Numbered from the stretch's first letter, positions 44,696 through 52,860 are shown. The stretch: DNA of 64,000 nt from Natrinema amylolyticus_A (GCF_042678045.1 NZ_JBHUDI010000011.1:434001-498000), one strand, 5' to 3'. Program-made: numbers and translations. Notes: a model not told the origin generated them from the letters alone.

Positions 44696-44776
44696 TACGG
44701 TCTGCTGTATGTCATTTCCGGCGGGACCGCGAGCCGTCCTGCGGTCCCTCCGGTAAACAGTTACAACAAACCGTAT
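44693..44776. repeat. Palindromic repeat family A, copy 8 (at the effector-module junction)
   Basis: TGATACGGTCTGCTGTATG on the left, AACAAACCGTATGG on the right, core TTCCGGCGGGACCGCGAGCC ... GCGGTCCCTCCGG. It separates the first effector module from the truncated second module, which starts 30 bases later. Confidence 0.85.
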
Positions 44777-44805
44777 GGGAACCCGCGACACAACCACCCA
44801 TCAGA

Positions 44806-45318
44806 ATGAGTACTCCCGTACACGTCTGCCAGCAGACCGGGGCCGCGATCAGTATGCTACAGGAAGGGAGTGGCCTCGAGATAGATCCCGATCCACAGTT
44901 AGAGCGGGAAGCCGAGGAAACCGCCCAGCGGGTAATGGCGAGCGGCGAGTTGGGGATTCAGCGGCTGGGTCGGACGGACGTCCACGTGCAGCGGCAGCCA
45001 AAAACCACTTCAGATGGGCAGATAACGGATGTCATTGCTCTCAAAGAGGATCTCGAGGTAGCCGGAGAGATGTCCAGAGCTGTTGCCAAAGAGTTTCTGA
45101 AGCGGTTCATTCCGACAGAAGTCATCGCCGCATACGATGCAAAGCAAAACGTCGAAGAACCGTCGTTTCAGGACAAGCTTCAGGAAGCACGGTTCCCCAG
45201 CGAGTGGATCAGCGATCTCGGTGACTACTCACCACCACAGGAGTGGACCGACAAGTTCCGAGAGATGGCGCTAAAAGCCGCGAAAGATGAAACTGGATCA
45301 GACAACACGAAATTCTAG
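44806..45318 (+). CDS. Truncated DUF4157 effector tail (orphan C-terminal module)
   Basis: 170 residues. Its first 40 residues (HVCQQTGAAISMLQEGSGLE ... PQLEREAEETAQRVMASGE) match residues 239-283 of the full-length effector upstream, including the tail end of DUF4157, but the HExxH and everything before it are absent. The C-terminal about 110 residues (DVIALKEDLEVAGEMSRAVAKEFLKRFIP ... SEWISDLGDYSPPQEWTDKF) are a different, unrecognised domain with no glycine zipper. This is the anatomy of an orphan toxin tip that can be joined to the main gene by recombination. It may not be translated from a start of its own. Confidence 0.6.
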   Translation: MSTPVHVCQQTGAAISMLQEGSGLEIDPDPQLEREAEETAQRVMASGELGIQRLGRTDVHVQRQPKTTSDGQITDVIALKEDLEVAGEMSRAVAKEFLKRFIPTEVIAAYDAKQNVEEPSFQDKLQEARFPSEWISDLGDYSPPQEWTDKFREMALKAAKDETGSDNTKF

Positions 45319-45327
45319 GTAGAGTGT

Positions 45328-46344
45328 ATGAAATCCGAAATTATCGGAGAGGACAAGAAGGACATCGGGACCCAAGTCACGGACAACAATGATGTTGTGC
45401 ATCAAATTGAGATGCATAAGAGCAATGGTGAAATATATGCACACGAACAAGACGGCTATCCGGATGACCCCGACAAACGGACGGTCAAAGGCAATGAGCA
45501 TGTCAATCAGGCTCGGCGCTTCGCGAAGTACTGGGTGGCCCGCGAGTGCGGCTACGACACGCTGGACTGGCAGCGAAACCCCGACCGAATCACGGCCGCT
45601 GCGCTCGCGATCGCACCGGTGACATCGGCGGCTGCCGAGGAATACTTCGGCGACTTTGCCCAGCAGTTCGCCCACATTCACGGTGACGCCGAGCCGGCTG
45701 TTTCCGTCCCCGACGAAATCCGGCCCGCGGATGTAGTCTATCAGAAAGACGTCTACGTCGGTATCGATGAGCCGGCGCTGGAATCGCTCACGGGGGATCT
45801 GCTCGAGACCGATGAGGTAATCGCGGCACTTGGACGCGCGATCGATCCGACGGAGACACGACCGGACGGAACCGTTCTCTCTGACGTACTCGCTGACGTA
45901 ACGGGGATAGATGAGACAGACGTTCCCCGTCTTCACGACGGGCTCCTTATCGAGGACGTGTCCGACCTTCACGTTCATTGGGATGACGCAGCCGGCCAGT
46001 ATCATACCCAATGGGGTGAACAACCAGCTATCGACCGTGAACCCAACGCTCGCATCGAAATTTTCGAGTTCGATCCTGACTCGCTGGACGACCTCACGCG
46101 TCAGATCACGCGCCACCTCCTCTGTCAGGTCCGTGATTGCTATCTTCGGATGGGAATCGCACCGCCCGAGCCGTTCCGTCTGCTCGGGCCCGGCCACCAC
46201 GACGCTGGGACGTGGTACGAACACTACGACTTCTACGACCGGTACCACGATCCGACTGCAGAAATCTCGACGTGGTACGAGGAGTATACGCCTGACGATG
46301 CCTACGGCGTACTCTCGACACGTTCGGCCATGAGTGAACCGTGA
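45328..46344 (+). CDS. Unknown protein beside the orphan effector tail (paralogue 2)
   Basis: A 338-residue acidic protein starting nine bases after the orphan tail. It is a paralogue of the 43751-44695 product: shared NDVVHQIEMHKSNGEIYAHEQDGYPDDP at the N-terminus, GYDTLDWQRNPDRI, and ITRHLLCQVRDCYLRMGIAPPEPFRLLG near the end, with a divergent middle. Each copy follows an effector C-terminus, which supports a partner role such as immunity or chaperone. No known family is recognised. Confidence 0.8.
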   Translation: MKSEIIGEDKKDIGTQVTDNNDVVHQIEMHKSNGEIYAHEQDGYPDDPDKRTVKGNEHVNQARRFAKYWVARECGYDTLDWQRNPDRITAAALAIAPVTSAAAEEYFGDFAQQFAHIHGDAEPAVSVPDEIRPADVVYQKDVYVGIDEPALESLTGDLLETDEVIAALGRAIDPTETRPDGTVLSDVLADVTGIDETDVPRLHDGLLIEDVSDLHVHWDDAAGQYHTQWGEQPAIDREPNARIEIFEFDPDSLDDLTRQITRHLLCQVRDCYLRMGIAPPEPFRLLGPGHHDAGTWYEHYDFYDRYHDPTAEISTWYEEYTPDDAYGVLSTRSAMSEP

Positions 46345-46688
46345 TGGTGACAAGCGCTAGTAGCCTGCAGACTCGCACTGTTCGAACGTTTACGATCGGC
46401 GCTAGAAACGCACTCCGTGACACTGCCGGTGGACCAGCTGCACTTGCGGGAATGAGGCTCAGCGAAACGAAGCGTTCGACGGGTGAGACGGATGGCTGCT
46501 AGTTGATCGACCGATCGCCGTTCGGAAACCTCTCGCCTGCCGAGCGTCGCTAACCCGTGCTCCGGCCGTAACTCGAGTCCTCGAAACGCCCGCAGATCCG
46601 ACGAGCACCACATCTAAAGCGATCTCGAGCCGTTTCGCCGATTCGAAACGGGTCGCTTAAGTGGCTTCGACGGATAGCGACGGGTACT
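46345..46688. other. Non-coding stretch of 344 bases upstream of rpsL
   Basis: No secure gene. A 52-codon frame opens at 46344, overlapping the previous stop (TGATG), and ends at 46502; it has no recognisable features. A TATA-like GCTTAAG at 46655-46661 is about 28-34 bases before the rpsL start and gives the ribosomal genes a promoter of their own. Confidence 0.5.
46655..46661 (+). promoter_or_regulatory. Probable TATA box for rpsL-rpsG
   Basis: GCTTAAG, with transcription start expected just before or at ATG 46689. An own promoter would explain why the 7-kb insertion between nusA and rpsL is tolerated. Confidence 0.4.
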
Positions 46689-47117
46689 ATGGCAAACGGC
46701 AAATATGCCGCGCGCAAGCTCAAGAAGGACCGCCAGAACCAGCGGTGGTCCGACTCTGACTACGCGCGCCGCGCCCGTGGACTTCGCGAGAAGTCCGACC
46801 CCCTCGAGGGAGCGCCCCAGGCTCGCGGTATCGTACTCGAAAAGGTCGGCATCGAGGCAAAGCAGCCCAACTCGGCGATCCGAAAGTGCGTTCGAGTGCA
46901 GCTGATCAAGAACGGCAAGCAGGTCACCGCGTTCTGTCCCGGTGACGGTGCAATCTCGTTCATCGACGAACACGACGAAGTCACCATCGCCGGTATCGGT
47001 GGGGCGAAGGGTCGTGCGATGGGTGACCTCTCCGGTGTCAACTACAAGGTTGACAAGGTCAACGGCGTCGCGCTGAAGGAACTCGTTCGCGGAAACGCAG
47101 AGAAACCGGTGCGATAA
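46689..47117 (+). CDS. rpsL: 30S ribosomal protein S12
   Basis: 142 residues with the S12 hallmarks PNSAIRKCVRVQLIKNGKQVTAFCPGDGA and the KGRAMGDLSGVNYKV stretch. It sits at the decoding centre and interface of the small subunit. It is followed two bases later by rpsG. The length is normal for Archaea. Confidence 0.98.
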   Translation: MANGKYAARKLKKDRQNQRWSDSDYARRARGLREKSDPLEGAPQARGIVLEKVGIEAKQPNSAIRKCVRVQLIKNGKQVTAFCPGDGAISFIDEHDEVTIAGIGGAKGRAMGDLSGVNYKVDKVNGVALKELVRGNAEKPVR

Positions 47118-47119
47118 TC

Positions 47120-47728
47120 ATGGCGGCAGAAGATCAACCGGATCCGGACGCGCCGGCCGGCGGCGCAGACGTCTCGGCGAAGCTCTTCGGCGAGTGGGAG
47201 ATCGGCGAAATCGAGTACGCCGACCCCTCGACCGAGCGCTACATCACGGTATCGCCCGTCGCGCACACCGCGGGTCGCCACGCCAGCAAGCAGTTCAAGA
47301 AGTCCGAAATCTCGATCGTCGAGCGCTTCATCAACCGCTTGATGCAGACCGAGGAGAACACGGGCAAGAAACAGCAGACGCTCAACTTCGTCCGTGATGC
47401 GTTCGAGATCATCCACGAGCGCACCGAGGACAACCCGATTCAGGTGCTCGTGACGGCCGTCGAGAACGCGGCTCCGCGAGAGGAGACCGTCCGCCTGAAA
47501 TACGGTGGGATTTCGGTCCCAAAGGCCGTCGACGTCGCTCCCCAGCGTCGGGTCGACCAGGCCCTGAAGTTCCTTGCCGAAGGCGTCTACAACGACTCGT
47601 TCAAGACGGCGACGCCCGTCGCAGAGGCCATCGCCAGCCAGCTCATCGGCGCGGCCAACTACGACGTCCAGACCTACGCGGTCAGCCAGAAAGAAGAGAA
47701 AGAGCGCGTCGCGGCAGCCGCACGCTAA
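47120..47728 (+). CDS. rpsG: 30S ribosomal protein S7
   Basis: 202 residues: KQFKKSEISIVERFINRLMQ, the RNA-binding ENPIQVLVTAVENAAPREETVRLKYGGISVPKAVDVAPQRRVDQAL and the S7 C-terminal SNQL-like arm ending VAAAAR. It organises the 3' major domain of 16S rRNA. In most haloarchaea one small gene and then EF-2 follow. Here two minus-strand genes intervene. Confidence 0.98.
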   Translation: MAAEDQPDPDAPAGGADVSAKLFGEWEIGEIEYADPSTERYITVSPVAHTAGRHASKQFKKSEISIVERFINRLMQTEENTGKKQQTLNFVRDAFEIIHERTEDNPIQVLVTAVENAAPREETVRLKYGGISVPKAVDVAPQRRVDQALKFLAEGVYNDSFKTATPVAEAIASQLIGAANYDVQTYAVSQKEEKERVAAAAR

Positions 47729-47934
47729 CGCGATCCGTCGGTCGATTTTCGCTCTGTTTTCTCACGGGGAGTCACATCACTGTCCGTCGACGCGACCCCG
47801 TCGTTTTGTTGTCTCTCGCTTCTCCTCCTAGTTCAGACACCGGACAAATCCCGAGTGGGAGGCAGCGGCTCGAGAGTGGACAGAAATATCGGATCGCGGG
47901 CAGATCGGCACAGGACAGCGACCTGTAGCGGTGC

Positions 47935-48630
47935 TCATGCCGAGGGTATCGAGATCCAATCGGAGCTCTCAGTCTCATCGGTGATCCCCCACCGCTCTTG
48001 ATAGTCGCCGTCGTGTTCGCGTAATTCGACGACGATATCGAAAAGCGGTCTGAGAGTCGGGACGATCCGTGCGTCTCGTTCGACTGGGAGGTGAGAGTGT
48101 GCCATCCCGCCGATACCTTTCGTTCGGCCGTTGATCAGATGCAGGAACTTGAACACTTGTCGATGGCTGTACGCCTCGAGCAGTGGGCACAACGAGTCGA
48201 TCCCGACTCTGACTTCGGCCGGTTCGAGGACGTCCGTCTCGGCTTCGAAGGAGTCGATCGCATTCGTGATAGCGATGCCTAGATCGGCGAGGGTGTCGAC
48301 GTCGGTGGCGAACGGTTCGATCGAGGGAGAGACTGTCGCTGTCGTCGCCCCACTGCGGGCCCGGGTGTCGTAATTGATAACCGAAAGTGTCTCGGGGTCG
48401 GTGGCGTCGATGTGCTGTGAGACGAGGTGGGGGCCATCGGTCGTCGACACGAGAACGCGCCGGCGGACACGACCTGTCGGACACCCGAATAGTCGCTGGC
48501 AGGTGTCCTGGCGATGGTCCGGCCGACTGGAGCCGACGACGAGAACGCTTGCCCCTTGGCGCTTCAATCGTGCTAACTCGCTGGAGAAGCCGTCCTCAGT
48601 CGTCTCTACGCGGTCCGTTCGCGTGAGCAT
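47935..48630 (-). CDS. DUF7504-like haloarchaeal protein (RecA-like fold suspected)
   Basis: 231 residues. GASVLVVGSSRPD at the N-terminus is a core strand and loop without a Walker A lysine. It shares its later part (LADLGIAITNAI ... VRVGIDSLCPLLEAYSHRQVFKFLHLINGRTK ... LRPLFDIVVEL) with the protein encoded at 3666-4424. Such proteins are numerous in Halobacteria; a signalling or adaptor role has been suggested but not shown. It lies opposite to the ribosomal operon between rpsG and fusA, 206 bases after rpsG. Confidence 0.65.
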   Translation of the reverse strand: MLTRTDRVETTEDGFSSELARLKRQGASVLVVGSSRPDHRQDTCQRLFGCPTGRVRRRVLVSTTDGPHLVSQHIDATDPETLSVINYDTRARSGATTATVSPSIEPFATDVDTLADLGIAITNAIDSFEAETDVLEPAEVRVGIDSLCPLLEAYSHRQVFKFLHLINGRTKGIGGMAHSHLPVERDARIVPTLRPLFDIVVELREHDGDYQERWGITDETESSDWISIPSA

Positions 48631-48742
48631 TACTAGTATAATCGTCTAGTCATTGCAGCAACCAATAAGCGTTCGGGCCGACTGTATTCGTCGGCCGGAT
48701 GCGACTTTGGGATGGTGTCCGCCGAGATCAGACGGGGTCCTG

Positions 48743-50338
48743 TCAGTCCGCGGCGGGGGCCTCGCTGCTGACGTACGTTCGCGTCGCATCGACGAGCACC
48801 TGCCGGTAGGTGCTCGTGTCGGGTTCGCGTGCGAGTTCCCGGAAGCGTCGTTTGAACTCTCCGAAATCGATCTCCGGCGCGTCCATCGCGGCCGCATGCG
48901 CGAGATCGTACAATCGGTGCTCGCTGTCGACGAGGTCGTGTCGCTCCGCGAGTGCCAGCGCGAAAGCAGCGTTGACTGCCGTAATCTCGGGATCGGCGCT
49001 CGCGGAGCGGCGCTCGAGACCGGGCCGGGATGGCGTCTCGGGGCGGTCGACGACCGCTGCGGCGAGACTCGACTCGAGAAATGACAGCAGTTTCTCGCCG
49101 GGGCCGACAGAGAGTGTGATGTCGTCGGCGTAGATGTCTTTCATGTGGTTTGCGATCTGATAGCAGTGTGAGAGCTTGCGCTGTTCGACGCGTTTGCCGG
49201 CCAGTGCGAGATAGAGTACTTCTTCGGTCGACTGGGTATGGGAGGGATGGCGCTGTTCGTGGCGGGCCATGTGGGCGAACTCGTGGAGGGCGAGTTCGCG
49301 GGCCATCGCCGACGAGGCGGCCTGTCGAGAGATGTTGAGTACGTGGCGGTCGTCGTAGTGGGCCGCCCAGGTTCGTTCGTCGGGATCGTCCCGAAGGTGG
49401 ACGTAGACCGGTAGCGAGAGGTCGTGTTCGGTCTCGAAGAGGTCTTTGGCACTGAGGAACGGAGCGGTCGGACCAGACCCCTGGACGCGTAGATCCATGT
49501 GTGGCTCTACCAAGGGACCGACGGGATTTGACTCTTTTGCGGTGTCCGACGGTGACGTATCACGGGAACACATGCGGTCCGCGACCGGATCGATCGAGGT
49601 CGGAATCCGGACGGACTCGAGGTCGATGTCGGCTCCGTCGTCCGTCTCGTTCGGGGATCGCCGGAAGCGGCGCCCGGTCTCCTCCTCAACCGCGGGCGCA
49701 CCGAAGACGATCGGCCGCTCGCCCTGCCGGCGAAGGAGCGTTTCGGCCGTCTCGTCGACCTCGTGCAGTCTGGTGACCGCCCCGTCTCGAGCGTCGATCA
49801 ACGCCTCGACCACAGCTCGTCCACCCGCAATTTCGTCGCCGCTGAATCCGGTGACGAACGTTCCGTGGCTGATCGCGACGCTGGTCTCCTCGTCGAAGTA
49901 GAGACCGTGCCCTGCATACGATCCCGTCTCGACCGTCTCTTCGTTCTCGGCCGCGTTAGCGGACTCCGCCCGCAGTTCGGTCGCGTCGAATTCGCCGAAG
50001 ACGGCGACGCCGGATGCACCGCCGGGCCCCGGGCCGTGATTGACGTCGACGGCGCCGTCGACGTCGATCCCGTACTCGGCGATCATCGGCGGGACGTACT
50101 CGGCGATCAATTTCGTCGCCTTGTCGGCGATAATTGGACTTGAGCGCAACCCGTACCCCATCGGGTTCACGAGCGCGTCGCTGTCGACGGAGGCGTACGT
50201 GTACGCATTGCCCGCCGCGCCGATCGCCGCCGGCGCGTACAGCCATCGGTGAAACGACGGCAGGGGGACCGACTCGCCGCTCTCGCGGTCTACCTCGTCA
50301 GAACTCAGGTCGTCGTCGAGACAGCCGGACAGCCCCAC
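48743..50338 (-). CDS. Putative Tat lipoprotein read through into a DUF5781 HExxH domain (531 residues)
   Basis: One open frame covers two parts. Residues 1-265 start at a lipobox (GLSGCLDDDLSSDE) and form an unknown haloarchaeal extracytoplasmic domain. Residues 281-531 begin MDLRVQGSGPTAPFLSAKDL and are a DUF5781-type protein with a HEFAH (HExxH) zinc-protease-like motif in ELALHEFAHMARHEQ. DUF5781 genes usually stand alone next to EF-2, so 48743-49498 may be a separate gene with its own ATG at 49498. The frame lacks a signal peptide: upstream, 50339-50399 encodes one in a shifted frame. This is either a pseudogene-like lesion or a sequencing error. Confidence 0.6.
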   Translation of the reverse strand: MGLSGCLDDDLSSDEVDRESGESVPLPSFHRWLYAPAAIGAAGNAYTYASVDSDALVNPMGYGLRSSPIIADKATKLIAEYVPPMIAEYGIDVDGAVDVNHGPGPGGASGVAVFGEFDATELRAESANAAENEETVETGSYAGHGLYFDEETSVAISHGTFVTGFSGDEIAGGRAVVEALIDARDGAVTRLHEVDETAETLLRRQGERPIVFGAPAVEEETGRRFRRSPNETDDGADIDLESVRIPTSIDPVADRMCSRDTSPSDTAKESNPVGPLVEPHMDLRVQGSGPTAPFLSAKDLFETEHDLSLPVYVHLRDDPDERTWAAHYDDRHVLNISRQAASSAMARELALHEFAHMARHEQRHPSHTQSTEEVLYLALAGKRVEQRKLSHCYQIANHMKDIYADDITLSVGPGEKLLSFLESSLAAAVVDRPETPSRPGLERRSASADPEITAVNAAFALALAERHDLVDSEHRLYDLAHAAAMDAPEIDFGEFKRRFRELAREPDTSTYRQVLVDATRTYVSSEAPAAD

Positions 50339-50399
50339 CAGCCCCCGACTGCGATCGTTCCGCCCCCAACAGAAACGCTCGTCGACTCGAGTCGCACAT
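50339..50399 (-). pseudogene. Frameshifted Tat signal peptide of the lipoprotein gene
   Basis: From ATG 50399 the frame reads MCDSSRRAFLLGA, a twin-arginine motif. A hydrophobic core GGTIAVGG lies in a second frame, and the LVGLSGC lipobox in the frame of the downstream gene. Adding one G to each of two G5 runs (complement of C at 50363-50367 and 50342-50346) would join all three into one continuous Tat lipoprotein signal. As given, translation from 50399 cannot reach the mature protein. Confidence 0.7.
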
Positions 50400-50626
50400 C
50401 TGTTCTTAGACCCAATTCACGCAACAATAACTGTTTTTGATAGTGACTATTCCGCCAATCGGTACACGTTCGGTCGAGATCGGCCGTCGGCCGCAGCGTG
50501 CGACAATTGTGAGAGCCATTCACTCACGCAAATTGGACATTCCGGCGTTCGAACCGTGAAATACGACGGATTTCGGCGGCGACGAAACACTACCCTTTTG
50601 ACCCCGCTGGCGGTAACAGGGTGTAT

Positions 50627-52813
50627 ATGGGCCGACGCAAAAAGATCGTCCAAGAGTGTGAACGGCTGATGGACGAACCGGAGAACATCCGGAACATCGC
50701 CATCGCCGCTCACGTCGACCACGGAAAAACGACCCTTTCTGACAACCTCCTCGCTGGTGCCGGCATGATCTCCGACGAGACTGCCGGTGAGCAACTCGCG
50801 ATGGACACTGAGGAAGACGAACAGGAACGTGGGATCACCATCGACGCGGCAAACGTTTCGATGACCCACGAGTACGAGGGAACCAACCACCTCATCAACC
50901 TCATCGACACGCCGGGCCACGTCGACTTCGGTGGCGACGTCACGCGTGCGATGCGTGCTGTAGACGGCGCACTCGTCGTCGTCGACGCCGTCGAGGGCGC
51001 GATGCCTCAGACCGAGACGGTCCTGCGACAGGCACTCCGCGAAGGTGTCAAGCCGACCCTGTTTATCAACAAGGTCGACCGTCTCATCTCCGAGCTGCAG
51101 GAAGGTCCCGAGGAGATGCAGGAGCGACTCCTCTCGGTCATCCACGACGTCAACGAACTCATTCGTGGCATGACCGAGGACATGGACGACATCGACGACT
51201 GGACCGTCTCCGTCGAAGACGGCACCGTCGGCTTCGGCTCCGCACTGTACAAGTGGGGTGTCTCGATGCCGTCGATGCAGCGTACCGGCATGGACTTCGG
51301 CGAGATCATGGAACTCGAGCGCGCCGACAAGCGCCAGGAACTCCACGAGCGGACGCCGCTGTCGGACGTCGTCCTCGACATGGTCTGTGAGCACTTCCCG
51401 AACCCTGTCGACGCACAGCCCCGCCGTATCCCACGCATCTGGCGTGGTGACGACGAATCCGACCTTGCCGAGGAGATGCGTCTCGTCGACGAGGACGGCG
51501 ACGTCGTCTTCATGGTCACCGACATCGCGATGGACCCACACGCTGGCGAAGTCGCCTCCGGTCGTGTCTTCTCGGGCTCCCTCGAGAAGGGCCAGGAACT
51601 GTACGTCTCGGGCACTGCGGGCAAGAACCGCGTCCAGAGCGTCGGCATCTACATGGGTGGCGAACGAGAGGAAGTCGATCATGTCCCTGCCGGGAACATC
51701 GCAGCCGTCACCGGCCTGCGCGACGCGATCGCCGGTTCGACCGTCTCGAGCGTCGAGATGACGCCCTTCGAGTCGATCGAACACATCTCGGAGCCGGTCA
51801 TCACGAAGAGCGTGGAGGCCCAGACGATGGACGACCTCCCCAAACTCATCGAGACGCTCCGACAGGTCTCGAAAGAGGACCCAACGATCCAGATTACGAT
51901 CAACGAGGACACCGGCGAACACCTGATCTCCGGGCAGGGAGAGCTTCACCTCGAAGTCATCACCCAGCGTATCGAGAAGAACCAGGGCATCCCGGTCAAC
52001 ACCGGTGAGCCGATCGTCGTTTACCGCGAGGCCATCGACCGTGCAAGCGACGAGGTCGAAGGTATCTCGCCGAACCGCCACAACCGGTTCTACATCTCCG
52101 CCGAGCCGCTCAGCGAGGAGATCGTCGAAACGATCCGGATGGGTGAGGCGTCGATGAACATGCCCGAACTCGAGCGCCGTGAAGCGCTCCAGGAAGCCGG
52201 CATGGACAAAGACGACTCCCAGGTCGTCGAGCACATCCACGGCACGAACATCCTGCTCGACCAGACCAAAGGGATCCAGCACCTGAACGAGACGATGGAG
52301 CTGTTCATCGAGGGGCTCGAGGAAGCCCTCGACAACGGTCCGCTCGCCAACGAGCCGGTCCAGGGAACGCTCATCCGTCTGCACGACGCCAAGCTCCACG
52401 AGGACACCATCCACCGTGGTCCCGCACAGGTCATTCCGGCCACGCGTGAGGCCGTCCACAAGTCGCTCATCGACGGTCACATCAAGATGATGGAGCCGAT
52501 GCAGGACGTCCGTATCGACGTGCCAAACGACCACATGGGCGCTGCCTCCGGCGAGATTCAGGGCCGCCGTGGTCGCGTCGACGACATGTACCAGGAAGGT
52601 GACCTCATGGTCGTCGAGGGTATCGCACCCGTCGACGAGATGATCGGCTTCGCAAGCGACATCCGGTCTGCGACCGAGGGTCGTGCCTCCTGGAACACCG
52701 AAAACGCCGGCTTCGAATTCATGTCCGACTCCCTCCAGCGCGAGAAGATCATGGAGATCCGCGAGCGCAAGGGCATGAAGCTCGAACTGCCGCCGAGCAT
52801 CGACTACATCTAA
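50627..52813 (+). CDS. fusA: Translation elongation factor EF-2
   Basis: 728 residues starting MGRRKKIVQECERLMDEPEN. GTP-binding motifs are AHVDHGKTT, DTPGHVDFGGDV and NKVD. Domain IV ends with the HGAA-type stretch PNDHMGAASGEIQGRRGRV, and the diphthamide histidine lies in a conserved IHRGPAQVIPATREAV context. It drives translocation on the ribosome. Start 50627 is preferred to a GTG two codons earlier. A box-like ACCCTTTTGAC at about 50592 may be its promoter. Confidence 0.98.
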   Translation: MGRRKKIVQECERLMDEPENIRNIAIAAHVDHGKTTLSDNLLAGAGMISDETAGEQLAMDTEEDEQERGITIDAANVSMTHEYEGTNHLINLIDTPGHVDFGGDVTRAMRAVDGALVVVDAVEGAMPQTETVLRQALREGVKPTLFINKVDRLISELQEGPEEMQERLLSVIHDVNELIRGMTEDMDDIDDWTVSVEDGTVGFGSALYKWGVSMPSMQRTGMDFGEIMELERADKRQELHERTPLSDVVLDMVCEHFPNPVDAQPRRIPRIWRGDDESDLAEEMRLVDEDGDVVFMVTDIAMDPHAGEVASGRVFSGSLEKGQELYVSGTAGKNRVQSVGIYMGGEREEVDHVPAGNIAAVTGLRDAIAGSTVSSVEMTPFESIEHISEPVITKSVEAQTMDDLPKLIETLRQVSKEDPTIQITINEDTGEHLISGQGELHLEVITQRIEKNQGIPVNTGEPIVVYREAIDRASDEVEGISPNRHNRFYISAEPLSEEIVETIRMGEASMNMPELERREALQEAGMDKDDSQVVEHIHGTNILLDQTKGIQHLNETMELFIEGLEEALDNGPLANEPVQGTLIRLHDAKLHEDTIHRGPAQVIPATREAVHKSLIDGHIKMMEPMQDVRIDVPNDHMGAASGEIQGRRGRVDDMYQEGDLMVVEGIAPVDEMIGFASDIRSATEGRASWNTENAGFEFMSDSLQREKIMEIRERKGMKLELPPSIDYI

Positions 52814-52819
52814 ACGCGA

Positions 52820-52860
52820 CTCGCGTCTCGCGAGTTTTGGTTTTTCTCGTTATTTTTTCT
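52820..52860 (+). terminator. Hairpin and T-rich tract after fusA
   Basis: CTCGCG-TCT-CGCGAG forms a short stem directly followed by TTTTGGTTTTTCTCG and a TTATTTTTT run. A T-rich tract of this sort ends transcription in haloarchaea. It lies a few bases after the stop codon. Confidence 0.7.

Noticed and set aside
46344..46502. 52-residue frame overlapping the stop of the eCIS partner gene
   Set aside because: TGATG coupling is possible, but the peptide has no recognisable features and composition is not distinctly coding; left as part of the non-coding stretch.
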